Shown: in pieces, positions 36,540 through 46,085 of the stretch
How positions within the stretch are numbered: position 1 is the stretch's first letter
How the letters are laid out: each line of letters opens with the position of its first letter
Source of the DNA: Devosia sp. ZB163
Lineage (GTDB): Bacteria; Pseudomonadota; Alphaproteobacteria; Rhizobiales; Devosiaceae
Reading direction: 5' to 3'
Length of the DNA stretch: 64,000 nucleotides
Assembly: GCF_028613635.1 (NCBI RefSeq)
Contig: NZ_JAQRMY010000002.1
Coordinates: 868,001 to 932,000 of the forward strand
The notes under the pieces: model-generated
The model's database searches: none
Seen by the model: only the letters and a program-made list of their open reading frames with translations
Told to the model about the DNA's origin: nothing
Translations under genes and position numbers: made by a program

Positions 36540-36583
36540 TTGAGCCTCCTTGGCTGTTCCCTGCAGAAGGTAGGCGCGCTAAC

Positions 36584-36613
36584 ATTGACGTCAATCTTGA
36601 TCATTTCGATCAA
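36584..36613. promoter_or_regulatory. Palindromic operator region between divergent citrate-synthase genes
   Basis: ATTGACGTCAAT (36584-36595) is a perfect 12-bp palindrome. TTGATC-N5-GATCAA (36597-36613) is a second dyad. ATTGA and TCAAT units recur, so two or more copies of one half-site are likely. The only gene in reach with a DNA-binding domain is the citrate-synthase fusion that starts 14 bases downstream. Confidence 0.6.
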
Positions 36614-36626
36614 TGTGAGGCTCAAC

Positions 36627-37760
36627 ATGTGGCTCAGTGCGACGGAGGCGCTTGCCCGGCTCGGCAGCAAGCCGCAGTCGCTCTACGCAAATGTCAGCCG
36701 CGGCCGCATCAGGGCCAAGCCGGACCCTGCCGACAGCCGCCGCAGCCTCTATCGCGAGGACGATGTCGATCGCGTCGCTGCGCGTTCTCGCGGTCGGCGG
36801 AGTGTTGCGGCCACCGCTTCAGAGGCGATCAGTTGGGGCGAGCCCGTGCTGACCTCGTCCATTTCGACGGTTGCCCGGGGCCACCTGATCTACCGAGGTG
36901 TGGACGTGGCCACACTGGCGGCAACGGCCACACTTGAGGATATTGCGGCCCTGTTGTGGGATGGGTCGGTCAGCACGCCTGCCTCCTTCGAGCCTGTCGC
37001 CAATCCCTCGGTTGGCGCGGCCCTCGCTGCCCTGGCCGGGCGTGCTGCAGTCGATCCACCCAGCGCCGGACGAGGAGCCGCGGCGTTACGGATCGAGGCC
37101 GCGGAGGTCCACGCGAGGATAGGGGAATCGCTTGTTGGCGGGGGCGATGGGCAGCTCCACGAGCGGCTGGCCCAGTCGTTCGGCCGACCCGATGCAGCAG
37201 ACGCGCTGCGACGTGCCCTCGTCGTCCTCGCAGACCACGAACTCAACGCCTCGACTTTCGCCGCCCGCGTGGCTGTATCGACCGGTGCCTCGCTGGCCGC
37301 AGGCGCCTTGGCCGGTCTGGCGACGCTCGGTGGCCCGCGGCATGGCAATGCCGCACCCGCCGTCCTGGCTCTCGCCGAGGATATCGGCTCCGGTCACGAT
37401 GCGCTCGAAGCTCTGCGCGACTGGCTCGGGGAGGGAAGGGCGGTCCCGGGCTTCGGTCATCCCCTCTACCCGCGCGGCGATGTCCGTTGTCCTATCCTGC
37501 TCGCTGCGTTCGAGATCCCGCCAGCCTTCGCCCGGCTCCAGCAAGCCGGCGAGATCATGCTGGACGAGGCGCCCAATATCGACTTCGCCCTTGCGGCGCT
37601 GACGTCGGCCTATGGCTTGCCGCGGCATGCGCCGGCCACCATCTTTGCCCTGGCGCGTTCGGTGGGCTGGCTCGCGCACGGGATCGAGCAGGCGACCTCG
37701 GGACAGCTCATCCGCCCACGGGCGCGCTACGTCGGGCCTCCGCTCCAAACCGCACCCTGA
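36627..37760 (+). CDS. Citrate synthase family protein with N-terminal DNA-binding domain
   Basis: 377 aa from ATG 36627, with GAGG six bases upstream. Residues 1 to about 55 form a MerR/excisionase-type winged helix: MWLSATEALARLGSKPQSLY, NVSRGRIRAKPDP, SRRSLYREDDVDRV. The rest is a full citrate-synthase domain with both His blocks (GGPRHGNAAPAV and PGFGHPLYPRGDV) and a regular NIDFALAAL Asp, so the active site is more complete than in its divergent neighbour. The fusion suggests an enzyme-derived metabolite-sensing regulator, or a moonlighting enzyme, acting on the shared promoter. This is inference from the fusion and the dyads. An open frame further upstream is antisense to the neighbour and ignored. 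Confidence 0.88.
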   Translation: MWLSATEALARLGSKPQSLYANVSRGRIRAKPDPADSRRSLYREDDVDRVAARSRGRRSVAATASEAISWGEPVLTSSISTVARGHLIYRGVDVATLAATATLEDIAALLWDGSVSTPASFEPVANPSVGAALAALAGRAAVDPPSAGRGAAALRIEAAEVHARIGESLVGGGDGQLHERLAQSFGRPDAADALRRALVVLADHELNASTFAARVAVSTGASLAAGALAGLATLGGPRHGNAAPAVLALAEDIGSGHDALEALRDWLGEGRAVPGFGHPLYPRGDVRCPILLAAFEIPPAFARLQQAGEIMLDEAPNIDFALAALTSAYGLPRHAPATIFALARSVGWLAHGIEQATSGQLIRPRARYVGPPLQTAP

Positions 37761-37821
37761 TGCACCCGCAGCACACACTGGTGCCGCATTGCAGGCATAC
37801 CCACCATAACGGGCAGGTAGA

Positions 37822-37849
37822 CTTGCCCTTTGATGCTGAGGCCCTATGT
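37822..37849 (+). promoter_or_regulatory. RpoH-type heat-shock promoter of lon
   Basis: CTTG (37822-37825), a 17-base spacer and CCTATGT (37843-37849) match the alphaproteobacterial RpoH consensus CTTG-N17-CCTATNT. Start codon of lon about 110 bases downstream. Heat induction of lon is well known in bacteria. Confidence 0.6.
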
Positions 37850-37959
37850 AATCAGCAGAATCAGGCTTGCCGCCCGTCTCGGGGGCTAGTCCGGTTGCTA
37901 GACGGACGCGGGCTCGCAAAAACTCCTCCCAGAGCCCGGCGTCCAGGAAAGGACCAAAT

Positions 37960-40401
37960 ATGTCGGATACGACCCAAGGTAGCGCCGGTTTCGATCGCGA
38001 TCGGGTTTACCCGGTGCTGCCGCTCCGCGATATCGTTGTCTTTCCGGGCATGATCGTGCCCCTCTTCGTCGGCCGCGAGAAATCGGTGAAGGCCCTCGAG
38101 GAGGTGATGCGCGACGACAAGCACATTCTCGTCGTCACGCAGAAGAATGCCCAGGACGACGATCCGTCGCCTGACGAGATCTATTCCACCGGCACCATCG
38201 CTTCGGTGCTGCAGCTGCTCAAGCTCCCCGATGGCACCGTGAAGGTGCTGGTCGAGGGCCTGCGCCGCGCCAAGATCGACAAGTACCTGCAGACCGTCGA
38301 CTACTTCGAAGCCGAGGCGAGCAACCTCGACGAGCCGAAGGAAGACGAGACCGAGCTCGAGGCCCTGGCCCGCTCGGCGCAGAGCGAGTTCGAGAACTAC
38401 GTCAAGCTCAACAAGAAGATTTCGGCTGAGGTGGTCAACGCCGTCAGCCAGATCACGCATTACTCCAAGCTCGCCGACACCATTGCGAGCCACCTGGTGA
38501 TCAAGATCGAGCAGAAGGAAGACCTGCTGGCGACCGTGTCGGTCAGCGAGCGGCTCCAGAAGATCCTCGGCCTCATGGAGGGCGAGATCGGTGTTCTGCA
38601 GGTCGAAAAGCGCATCCGCTCGCGCGTCAAGCGCCAGATGGAGAAGACACAGCGCGAGTACTATCTCAACGAGCAGATGAAGGCGATCCAGCGCGAGCTG
38701 GGCGACGGCGAGGAAGGCTCGAACGAGCTGACCGAGCTCGAAGAGAAGATCAAGAAGACCAGGCTTTCCAAGGAAGCCCGCATCAAGGCTGATGCTGAGC
38801 TCAAGAAGCTCAAGACGATGAGCCCGATGTCGGCGGAAGCGACGGTTGTCCGCAACTATCTGGACTGGCTGCTGACGCTCCCCTGGGGCAAGAAGAGCAA
38901 GGTCAAGCGCGACCTGGTCTACGCCGAACAGGTGCTGGACGAGGATCACTATGGCCTCGAGAAGGTCAAGGAGCGCATCCTCGAGTACCTCGCGGTGCAG
39001 TCGCGCACCGGTAAGCTCAAGGGCCCGATCCTCTGCCTCGTCGGCCCTCCGGGCGTCGGCAAGACCTCGCTCGGCAAGTCGATCGCCAAGGCGACCGGCC
39101 GTGAGTTCGTGCGCATGGCGCTCGGCGGCGTCCGTGACGAAGCCGAGATCCGCGGCCACCGCCGGACCTATATCGGCTCCATGCCGGGCAAGGTGATCCA
39201 GTCGCTCAAGAAGGCGGGCAAGTCCAATCCGCTCTTCCTGCTCGATGAGATCGACAAGATGGGCCAGGACTTCCGTGGCGATCCGTCTTCGGCGCTGCTC
39301 GAAGTGCTGGATCCGGAGCAGAACGCGACGTTCAACGATCACTACCTCGAGGTCGACTATGACCTCTCGGACGTGATGTTCGTGACCACCTCGAACACGC
39401 TGAACATCCCGGCGCCGCTGATGGACCGCATGGAGATCATCCGTCTGTCGGGTTACACCGAGGACGAGAAGTTCGAGATCGCGCGTCGTCACCTGATCCC
39501 GGAGACGCTTAAGGAAAACGGCCTCCAGGCTAAGGAATTCGTCCTTGGCGACGAGGAACTGCGTTCGGTCGTCCGCGACTACACGCGGGAAGCCGGCGTC
39601 CGTAACCTCAAGCGCGAGATTTCCAAGCTGATGCGCAAGGCGGTTCGCGACATCATGACCAAGAAGGTCCTGAAGGTCGAAATCACGCCCGAGCTGATCG
39701 AGGAGTATCTCGGCCCGGCATTCTTCCGGAACGACAAGATCGACGCCGAGCCGCAGATCGGCGCGGTGACGGGCCTCGCCTGGACTTCGGTCGGCGGCGA
39801 GATCCTGACGATCGAAGGCGTGATGACGCACGGCAAGGGCCGTATGACGGTGACCGGCAACCTCAAGGAAGTGATGAAGGAATCCATCACTGCCGCCTCG
39901 GGTTACGTCCGCTCGCAGGCCGTCGAACTCGGCATCAAGCCGCCGCTGTTCGACACCCGCGACATCCACCTGCACGTGCCGGAAGGCGCGACGCCGAAGG
40001 ATGGTCCGTCCGCTGGTATCGCCATGGCCACCGCCATTGTCTCGCTGATGACGGGTATTCCGGTCCGCAACGACGTCGCCATGACTGGTGAAGTCACGCT
40101 GCGGGGCAGGGTGCTGCCGATCGGCGGCCTCAAGGAGAAGCTGCTCGCGGCCCTCCGTTCTGGCATCAAGACGGTGCTCATTCCCGAGGAGAACACCCGC
40201 GATCTCAAGGAGATTCCGGAGAACGTGACCCAGGGGATGGAGATCATCCCGGTGAGCCGGATGAACGAGGTGCTTAGCCGCGCCCTGGTGCGCCAGCCCG
40301 AGCCGATCGAGTGGCAGTTCGACGACGACAAGCCGGCGGCGCCGGCCACGGCGATCGAAACGCCGGAAGGCGACGAGGCGGGCGCAAGCCTGCCGCACTG
40401 A
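37960..40401 (+). CDS. lon: Lon, ATP-dependent protease
   Basis: Cytosolic AAA+ serine protease for damaged and regulatory proteins. 813 aa from ATG 37960 (AAAGGA upstream). N-domain [20 protein letters not shown]; Walker [13 protein letters not shown]; Walker [10 protein letters not shown]; the Ser-Lys dyad with Ser in [14 protein letters not shown] and Lys in [11 protein letters not shown]. An in-frame upstream start at 37867 would add a 31-residue basic leader and is rejected. In many Hyphomicrobiales lon follows clpX closely; here six genes lie between them. Confidence 0.98.
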   Translation: MSDTTQGSAGFDRDRVYPVLPLRDIVVFPGMIVPLFVGREKSVKALEEVMRDDKHILVVTQKNAQDDDPSPDEIYSTGTIASVLQLLKLPDGTVKVLVEGLRRAKIDKYLQTVDYFEAEASNLDEPKEDETELEALARSAQSEFENYVKLNKKISAEVVNAVSQITHYSKLADTIASHLVIKIEQKEDLLATVSVSERLQKILGLMEGEIGVLQVEKRIRSRVKRQMEKTQREYYLNEQMKAIQRELGDGEEGSNELTELEEKIKKTRLSKEARIKADAELKKLKTMSPMSAEATVVRNYLDWLLTLPWGKKSKVKRDLVYAEQVLDEDHYGLEKVKERILEYLAVQSRTGKLKGPILCLVGPPGVGKTSLGKSIAKATGREFVRMALGGVRDEAEIRGHRRTYIGSMPGKVIQSLKKAGKSNPLFLLDEIDKMGQDFRGDPSSALLEVLDPEQNATFNDHYLEVDYDLSDVMFVTTSNTLNIPAPLMDRMEIIRLSGYTEDEKFEIARRHLIPETLKENGLQAKEFVLGDEELRSVVRDYTREAGVRNLKREISKLMRKAVRDIMTKKVLKVEITPELIEEYLGPAFFRNDKIDAEPQIGAVTGLAWTSVGGEILTIEGVMTHGKGRMTVTGNLKEVMKESITAASGYVRSQAVELGIKPPLFDTRDIHLHVPEGATPKDGPSAGIAMATAIVSLMTGIPVRNDVAMTGEVTLRGRVLPIGGLKEKLLAALRSGIKTVLIPEENTRDLKEIPENVTQGMEIIPVSRMNEVLSRALVRQPEPIEWQFDDDKPAAPATAIETPEGDEAGASLPH

Positions 40402-40425
40402 CCGGTCGACGCAAACTGAACTAGG

Positions 40426-40456
40426 AAACGGCGCCTTCGGGCGCCGTTTTCTTTTC
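40426..40456 (+). terminator. Intrinsic terminator of lon
   Basis: AAACGGCGCC / GGCGCCGTTT with a TTCG tetraloop (40436-40439), then TTTTCTTTTC. A textbook structure. Confidence 0.95.
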
Positions 40457-40571
40457 GAGCGTCTCTGGTGACCGCCGTGGGCGCCTCCCATCTGGGTTTT
40501 TCGCGTTTGCTTCCTGGCATGGGAACGAATATAGAACGCGTCCCGCGTAAAGCCGGCCGGAGGGAACCGAC

Positions 40572-41780
40572 TTGAACCGTGCACTTGCCGTAATACTGGC
40601 CGCCGTGACGCTTGATGCGATCGGCATCGGCCTCATCTTTCCGATCCTGCCGCGCCTGCTCGAGGATGTGAGCCACTCCCACGAGGTGGCGACGCTCATG
40701 GGACTGATGCTGGCCATCTATTCGGCCATGCAATTCCTGTTCTCGCCAATTCTGGGCGTGCTCAGCGATCGCTTCGGACGCCGGCCGGTACTGCTCATCT
40801 CGCTTGCCGGCGCGGCCATCGACTACGTGGTCATGGCGTTCGCGCCCGAACTCTGGATGCTCGTCGTCGGCCGCGCCATCGCCGGCATCACCAGCGCCAA
40901 CATGGCCGTGGCGACTGCATACATCACCGACATCTCGGCTGAGGAAGAGCGCGCCAAGCGCTTCGGCTACTTCCACGCCATGTTCGGCATCGGCTTCATC
41001 ATCGGCCCGGTGCTGGGAGGGATCATCGGCGACATCTGGGTGCGCGCTCCGTTCCTCGTCGCCGCTGCCCTCAACGCGCTCAACTTCGCCCTCGCGCTGT
41101 TCGTGCTGCCCGAGTCGCGGCGCGGCGATGCGGGCACGCGCTTCAGCTTCGATACGCTCAATCCCTTCAAGCCGCTGGGCTGGGCGCTGTCATTCGCCTC
41201 CCTGCTGCCGCTGATGGTCATCTTCGTCATCATGAACTTCGTGGGCACTATGTACGGCACCGTGTGGGCGCTGTTCGGCCAGGACACGTTCGAGTGGAAC
41301 GGCCTGATGATCGGCCTGTCGCTGGGCGCGTTCGGCCTTTTCCACGCCGGAGCACAGGCGCTCCTGACGGGACCGGCCGCGGCGCGGCTCGGGGAACGAT
41401 GGGCGCTCGTCGTCGGCATGGCCTGCGAACTGACCGCACTGGTGATTCTCGGATTCGCAACGCAGGGCTGGATACTCTTCGCCCTCGCGCCGCTCTTCGC
41501 CCTTGGCGGAATCGGCATGCCGGCGCTGCAATCGCTCACCACCCGGCAGGTCGATGCCGACAACCAGGGCAAGCTGCAGGGCGTGCTCGCGAGTCTTGTC
41601 AGCCTGTCGGCCATATTCGGCCCGATCTTCTTCTCCTGGGTCTATTTTGTGCTGAAACCGACCTGGCCCGGCCTGGTGTGGATCGTCGGCGGAGCCGTGT
41701 ATTTGCTGGCTTTACCGCTGCTTTTGGGGATTCGCAGAACACGTTCCGCCACAGTCGTGCCCGACGTCGGCCAAAGTTGA
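40572..41780 (+). CDS. MFS transporter, TetA-like drug:H+ antiporter branch
   Basis: 402 aa, twelve predicted membrane segments. MFS motif A is [14 protein letters not shown]. The opening [20 protein letters not shown] and [14 protein letters not shown], with [11 protein letters not shown] in helix 5, resemble the tetracycline exporter group (DHA1). The start is TTG 40572, supported by GGAGGG about eight bases upstream. Substrate unknown; a chromosomal TetA-like gene does not by itself imply resistance. No TetR repressor is adjacent. Confidence 0.9.
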   Translation: MNRALAVILAAVTLDAIGIGLIFPILPRLLEDVSHSHEVATLMGLMLAIYSAMQFLFSPILGVLSDRFGRRPVLLISLAGAAIDYVVMAFAPELWMLVVGRAIAGITSANMAVATAYITDISAEEERAKRFGYFHAMFGIGFIIGPVLGGIIGDIWVRAPFLVAAALNALNFALALFVLPESRRGDAGTRFSFDTLNPFKPLGWALSFASLLPLMVIFVIMNFVGTMYGTVWALFGQDTFEWNGLMIGLSLGAFGLFHAGAQALLTGPAAARLGERWALVVGMACELTALVILGFATQGWILFALAPLFALGGIGMPALQSLTTRQVDADNQGKLQGVLASLVSLSAIFGPIFFSWVYFVLKPTWPGLVWIVGGAVYLLALPLLLGIRRTRSATVVPDVGQS

Positions 41781-41925
41781 GCCAAAATTGAGGGTTCATT
41801 AACAAAATTGCTGTGCCTCACCTCTGGAGAAGCCCGGAATTCCTTGCGTTTCGGTCAGAATCGAAGAAGGGTCACGGCGTTTTGGTTCGCCACCGCAGGC
41901 GGGCATCCCACAGTGAGGAAACGCT

Positions 41926-42201
41926 ATGTCTAATAAGAACGATCTGATCGGCGTGGTCGCCGACAAGGCGGAACTGACCAAGGCCCAGGCCGGGGAGGCC
42001 GTTGATGCCGTGTTTGAGGCGATCACTGCTTCCCTGAAGAAGGGTGAAGAGGTCCGTCTCGTTGGCTTCGGCACCTTCGCCGTGTCCAAGCGTAAGGCTT
42101 CCATCGGCCGCAATCCGGCCACCGGCGCCGAGATCAAGATTCCGGCCTCAAACCAGGCCAAGTTCAAGCCCGGCAAGGGCCTCAAGGACGCCATCAACTA
42201 A
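41926..42201 (+). CDS. hupB: HU-type DNA-binding protein
   Basis: 91 aa nucleoid protein. Family features: MSNKNDLIGVVADKAELTKA, LVGFGTFAVSKRKA, and the DNA-binding arm GRNPATGAEIKIPASN. The DNA-intercalating Pro is in NPATG. It lies close to lon, as usual in Hyphomicrobiales. A terminator and tRNA-Val follow. Confidence 0.97.
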   Translation: MSNKNDLIGVVADKAELTKAQAGEAVDAVFEAITASLKKGEEVRLVGFGTFAVSKRKASIGRNPATGAEIKIPASNQAKFKPGKGLKDAIN

Positions 42202-42227
42202 GACCGGCTTCCAGGTCGGCTCGACCA

Positions 42228-42265
42228 CAATGGCCCCGCGCGCCTGTCGCCGGGGCCATTGTTGT
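42228..42265 (+). terminator. Intrinsic terminator of hupB
   Basis: CAATGGCCCCG (42228-42238) and CGGGGCCATTG (42251-42261), perfect 11-bp stem, 12-base loop, followed by TTGTT. Confidence 0.85.
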
Positions 42266-42296
42266 TCCCAGGTGGGGCAGGGCGTTCCGCAACGGG

Positions 42297-42325
42297 TTGA
42301 CGCGTCCGGGCCGAAATCCTAGTTA
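42297..42325 (+). promoter_or_regulatory. Promoter of tRNA-Val
   Basis: TTGACG (42297-42302), 17 bases, TAGTTA (42320-42325), about 31 bases before the tRNA. Confidence 0.65.
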
Positions 42326-42355
42326 GTGCGCCTCATCGGGCGCACGACGCCCGGC

Positions 42356-42431
42356 GGGCGGTTAGCTCAGTTGGTAGAGCATCTCGTTTACACCGAGAGG
42401 GTCGGCGGTTCGAGACCGTCACCGCCCACCA
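42356..42431 (+). tRNA. tRNA-Val (anticodon UAC)
   Basis: 76 nt with encoded CCA. Acceptor GGGCGGT / ACCGCCC, D-arm AGCTCAGTTGGTAGAGC, anticodon stem TCTCG / CGAGA with loop TTTACAC giving TAC at 42389-42391 (reads GUA), T-arm with GGTTCGAGACC. Classical position after hupB. Confidence 0.97.
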
Positions 42432-42560
42432 GCCTTCACAAGCGGAGCGCCGCGAAGGCTGCAGCCTACGCGCTCCCCGGGGCTGTGCCCCAACATCATC
42501 CCCCTGTAGGATAGCCCCGCTACGCTGACGGTTCGTCGGACCAAGGCCAGGGAGGGCTTG

Positions 42561-43949
42561 ATGTCGATTGCCGAGGTAAGTCGCTTCGATCTGCCCGGTT
42601 TTTCCGGCACTCTCATTCACCCGAGTCACGCCGACTATGACGACGCGCGCCGCGTCTACAACGGTATGATCGACCGCCGGCCGGCGGTTATCGCCCGCTG
42701 CAGCAGCGCCGACGACGTGGTGCTGGCGCTCGGCCTCGCCCGCCGCGAGGGGCTTCCGGTCTCGGTATTCGGCGGTGGCCACTCTGTCACCGGGTCCGCC
42801 GTTTGCGAGGACGGGGTGTGCATCGACCTGCGCGGCATGAAGGCCATGCGAATCGACCCGGCTGCGCGGACCTGTCGCGCTGAAGCCGGGCTCAACTGGG
42901 GCGAGTTCGACGCAGCGACGGGCGCGCACGGGCTTGTGCTCACCGGTGGTCGCAACCCCACCACGGGAATCGCCGGCCTGTCGCTCGGCAGCGGTAGTGG
43001 CTGGCTGGAGCGCAAATACGGCTATGTCTGCGACAACCTGATCTCGGCCGAGGTGGTCACAGCCGACGGCCGCAAGGTGATTGCCTCCGAAAGCGAGAAT
43101 CCCGACCTGTTCTGGGGCCTGCGCGGCGGCGGCGGCAATTTCGGCATCGTCACGGCGTTTCATTTCCAGCTGCACCGGCTGGGCCCGATCGTCCTCGGCG
43201 GCGCGCTGATGTACCCCGCTCCGATGGCGGGGGCGGTGATGCGCAACATGCGCGACTTCATCCGCACGGCGCCCGACGAGGTCGGAACCGGCATGGTTTT
43301 CACCGTCGCCCCCGACGCGCCGTTCGTGCCGGAGCCCGCGCGCGGCAAGCCTGTCGTTCTCGTGCAGTTGGTCTATGCCGGCGACATGGAGGAGGGGGCC
43401 CGGGTACTGGCGCCGTTCCGCGCCTTCGGCCCGCCGGTGGCCGACCTGGTGCAGCCGATGCCCTACACCGAGTTCCAGAAGATGGGCGGCAACTTCCCGG
43501 GCTCGCAGAACTACTGGACCGCCGACTTCCTCGACGAGCTGCCCGACGAGGCGATCGATGCCTACGCGGCGCTGGCGCTGACGCCGCTGTCCCCGCAATC
43601 GGCGCTCATCATGGTGCCGGGTGGCGGTGCGCCGTCGCGTGTCGATGAAGAGGCTACGGCCTTCGGCATGCGCACTGCGCCGTGGAACGTCCACTACATT
43701 TGCGGCTGGACCGACCCGGCCGACAACGATGCCAACATCGCCCGGGTGAAGCAGATCGCCTCGGTGCTGAAGCCGTGGTCGACCGGCCGAGTCTATCTCA
43801 ACTACATCGGCAACGAGGGGCAGGAACGTGTCGATGCAGCGTTCGGCGCCACGAAGCTCGCGCGGCTGCGGGCCCTCAAGGCCAAGTGGGACCCCGACAA
43901 CGTGTTTCGGCACAACCACAACATCCGTCCGGCAGTTGTGGACGGATAA
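42561..43949 (+). CDS. FAD-linked oxidase, berberine-bridge-like
   Basis: 462 aa, PCMH-type FAD domain plus BBE C-terminus. The covalent-FAD His is in VFGGGHSVTGSAV; further FAD contacts lie in NPTTGIAGLSLGSGSGWLER and RGGGGNFGIVTAF; the BBE tail has YLNYIGNEGQERVDAAFG and KWDPDNVFRHNHNI. No signal peptide. Such enzymes oxidise sugars, alkaloid-like or phenolic substrates; the substrate is not readable. ATG 42561 is preferred over TTG 42558 because of the GGAGG spacing. It sits alone between two tRNA genes. Confidence 0.92.
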   Translation: MSIAEVSRFDLPGFSGTLIHPSHADYDDARRVYNGMIDRRPAVIARCSSADDVVLALGLARREGLPVSVFGGGHSVTGSAVCEDGVCIDLRGMKAMRIDPAARTCRAEAGLNWGEFDAATGAHGLVLTGGRNPTTGIAGLSLGSGSGWLERKYGYVCDNLISAEVVTADGRKVIASESENPDLFWGLRGGGGNFGIVTAFHFQLHRLGPIVLGGALMYPAPMAGAVMRNMRDFIRTAPDEVGTGMVFTVAPDAPFVPEPARGKPVVLVQLVYAGDMEEGARVLAPFRAFGPPVADLVQPMPYTEFQKMGGNFPGSQNYWTADFLDELPDEAIDAYAALALTPLSPQSALIMVPGGGAPSRVDEEATAFGMRTAPWNVHYICGWTDPADNDANIARVKQIASVLKPWSTGRVYLNYIGNEGQERVDAAFGATKLARLRALKAKWDPDNVFRHNHNIRPAVVDG

Positions 43950-44051
43950 GCGGGCCGTCCGCGCACGGGAAAAAACGCCAGTCCGCAAAGGCATTTGCAG
44001 GCGGACGTGGAAAAGTCGGAAGAAAGTATGCCGGCGACGCGCTTTCGACGC

Positions 44052-44080
44052 TTGACACTCTCCGACCCGCCCTCTAAACG
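44052..44080 (+). promoter_or_regulatory. Promoter of tRNA-Asp
   Basis: TTGACA (44052-44057), a perfect -35, 17 bases, then TAAACG (44075-44080), about 39 bases before the tRNA. Confidence 0.65.
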
Positions 44081-44118
44081 GACGCCACGTTGCGCGGACG
44101 ACTTGTTCGCCAAGCGCT

Positions 44119-44195
<77 letters not shown>

Positions 44196-44328
44196 CCCTT
44201 CCCTTTGATATCATTGGTAGATTACGGGTGGCGCGTGTCGCTTCGAGCGACGTTCGCATTGCTGTAGCCGACGTGTTCGAGCTCTGCGCCGATGGCAGCA
44301 GTTGCTGCCACCAACGCGTGCTTGTGTC

Positions 44329-44601
44329 CTACTTCTCTTCTTCGGAAACCGGAGTTTTCGTCTTGGACAGACGGGCAGCCGGAAGCCCGTTGATCCGGCG
44401 TTCGATGGCGCTGGCAGCGCCGATGGCGAACTCCCTGGAGCGGTAGGGGCCCCATTCCACCTGCTGCCCATTTACATAGGCGTAAAAGTACCATTTCCCG
44501 TCCCGTTGGTCGGGTCCGAATATCTGCTGAGTCAAGGCAATGCCCTCCGTAACCAAACCCGGTAGGAGATTCGCCGGCAGGTGGGCGTTCAACTTTGGCA
44601 T
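44329..44601 (-). CDS. Small hypothetical protein
   Basis: 90 aa. Begins MPKLNAHLPANLLPGLVTEG and has a soluble, plausible core: DGKWYFYAYVNG followed by GPYRSREFAIGAASAIERRI. No family recognised and no clear ribosome-binding site before the ATG. The 44196-44900 region is otherwise without a gene I can support and looks less GC-rich than its surroundings. Confidence 0.45.
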   Translation of the reverse strand: MPKLNAHLPANLLPGLVTEGIALTQQIFGPDQRDGKWYFYAYVNGQQVEWGPYRSREFAIGAASAIERRINGLPAARLSKTKTPVSEEEK

Positions 44602-44900
44602 AGGATCGACGGAATGCTTGTCCGTGGTGGCCTTCCGGCATCTCCGCAGAGGGCTGGCTGCGGAGCAACCCTGCAGTCGACGAGCCGTTCCATCAAATGC
44701 TGTGGAACAGACGGGCGAGCCCGAGGAAGCATCGCATTCGCGGCGTTCCTGTCAGCCCTCGTTCAGGAAGAGCCAGGTACCCTCACCATGTGGCGGTCTT
44801 GCATCAATGTGCTAGATTGCACATCTCAGACTGGCGCGAGGCGGAACTGTCGGCGCTGACTGTACATTGGGACGCTGGGAGGCGACCCCGGAGAAGCTGC

Positions 44901-45446
44901 ATGCGGATGTCACGACGTCTGCTGATCGTCGGAATTGTGCTGGCTTGCGGGACCGGCGCCGGAATGGCGTCGGACCTGATGTCCGTGCCTGTGCAATCGA
45001 GCGCGGTGGCCATCCCGGTGGGCGGCGAAGGCTACAACTGGAACGGCTTCTACGCCGGCCTGTACGGTGTGGTGCAATCTAGCGCCGAGCGCGATGTCGA
45101 AACGGGCGTCGGCGTCGAGGCCGGCGTCAACGCCCAGTTCGACTTCTTCCTCGTCGGCGGCGAGGTCGCCCTGCAGGGGCTGACCGGCGACACCATCGAC
45201 ACCGCCTACGGACAGGTGACCGGCCGCGGCGGTGTGCTCATTACCAATGACCTCCTGGCATATGCCTCGGCCGGCTATGGCATGGAACTGACCGGAACCG
45301 GCGAAAGCGACCTGCTGGCCGGCGGCGGCATCGAGTACGCGATCAACGACGCCCTCTCGGTCAATGCCGAGTACACCCGCAGCTTCTCGATCGAAGGCGA
45401 CAACGACAAGAACCAGTTCACGCTGGGCGCGCGTTTCCACTTCTGA
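44901..45446 (+). CDS. Outer-membrane beta-barrel protein (Omp25/31-like)
   Basis: 181 aa from ATG 44901 (GGAG seven bases upstream). Signal peptide MRMSRRLLIVGIVLACGTGA with cleavage likely after MAS. The mature protein has the NWNGFYAGLYGV opening of the rhizobial Omp25/31 porin-like group, alternating beta-strand patterns, and a C-terminal Phe (LGARFHF), the outer-membrane insertion signal. About eight strands are expected. Shorter than most relatives. Confidence 0.88.
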   Translation: MRMSRRLLIVGIVLACGTGAGMASDLMSVPVQSSAVAIPVGGEGYNWNGFYAGLYGVVQSSAERDVETGVGVEAGVNAQFDFFLVGGEVALQGLTGDTIDTAYGQVTGRGGVLITNDLLAYASAGYGMELTGTGESDLLAGGGIEYAINDALSVNAEYTRSFSIEGDNDKNQFTLGARFHF

Positions 45447-45719
45447 TCCGGTTCTTCGACGTTCTCCACCGGTGGCGTTGCGAGGCATCAAATGCCAGGC
45501 CCGGGCAGGGTGCTCGAACAGCCTTGCGCGCCGGGCCTCTCAGGTACAAAACGCGCACTAACTTGAGCGTAATAATCAACATTAGTTTTCCTTGAAACGG
45601 GTCAAGGCGTGGGCTAAGCCCGTGCCACAAGAATTCGCGTCGTCTCGCGGGCCCAAAATCGCCCGCTTGGCCGCGCGGAGGGCCGGCACCTCCCGCCGGC
45701 GTGACCATTAGGCTGCACA

Positions 45720-46085
45720 ATGAACGAGTTGCTCAGCAACTACCTGCCGATCCTCATCTTCGTCGGCCTGGCTGCCGTCATCGGCCTGGCTCTCATGATT
45801 GCCCCCTTCGTTATCGCCTACAAGAAGCCGGATCCCGAGAAGGTGTCCGCTTTCGAGGCGGGATTCGACGCCTTCGACGATGCGCGCATGAAGTTCGACG
45901 TCCGGTTCTACCTGGTGTCGATCCTCTTCATCGTGTTCGACCTCGAAGTGGCGCTGCTGTTCCCGTGGGCTGTGGCATTCCGTGAAGTCGGGTGGTTCGG
46001 CTTCTGGTCGGTCATGATCTTCCTCGGGGTTCTGACCATCGGCTTCATCTATGAATGGAAGAAAGGCGCGCTGGAATGGGATTGA
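45720..46085 (+). CDS. nuoA: NuoA, complex I membrane subunit
   Basis: 121 aa, three membrane helices; first gene of the H+-translocating NADH:quinone oxidoreductase operon. The family block [20 protein letters not shown] is present, with the second-helix [16 protein letters not shown]. The 273-base gap before it contains only an AGGCCCGG / CCGGGCCT dyad (45497-45538) and presumably the nuo promoter, which I cannot place. Confidence 0.97.
   Translation: MNELLSNYLPILIFVGLAAVIGLALMIAPFVIAYKKPDPEKVSAFEAGFDAFDDARMKFDVRFYLVSILFIVFDLEVALLFPWAVAFREVGWFGFWSVMIFLGVLTIGFIYEWKKGALEWD

Noticed and set aside
36123-36626. N-terminal extension of the helix-turn-helix citrate-synthase gene
   Set aside because: It is antisense to the divergent citrate-synthase gene and passes through the promoter; ATG 36627 has its own ribosome-binding site.
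37861-40584. Open minus-strand frame of 907 codons opposite lon
   Set aside because: It is the exact complement of a full-length Lon protease; the product is His/Arg/Asp-rich with no domain. Such antisense frames are a by-product of high GC codon use.
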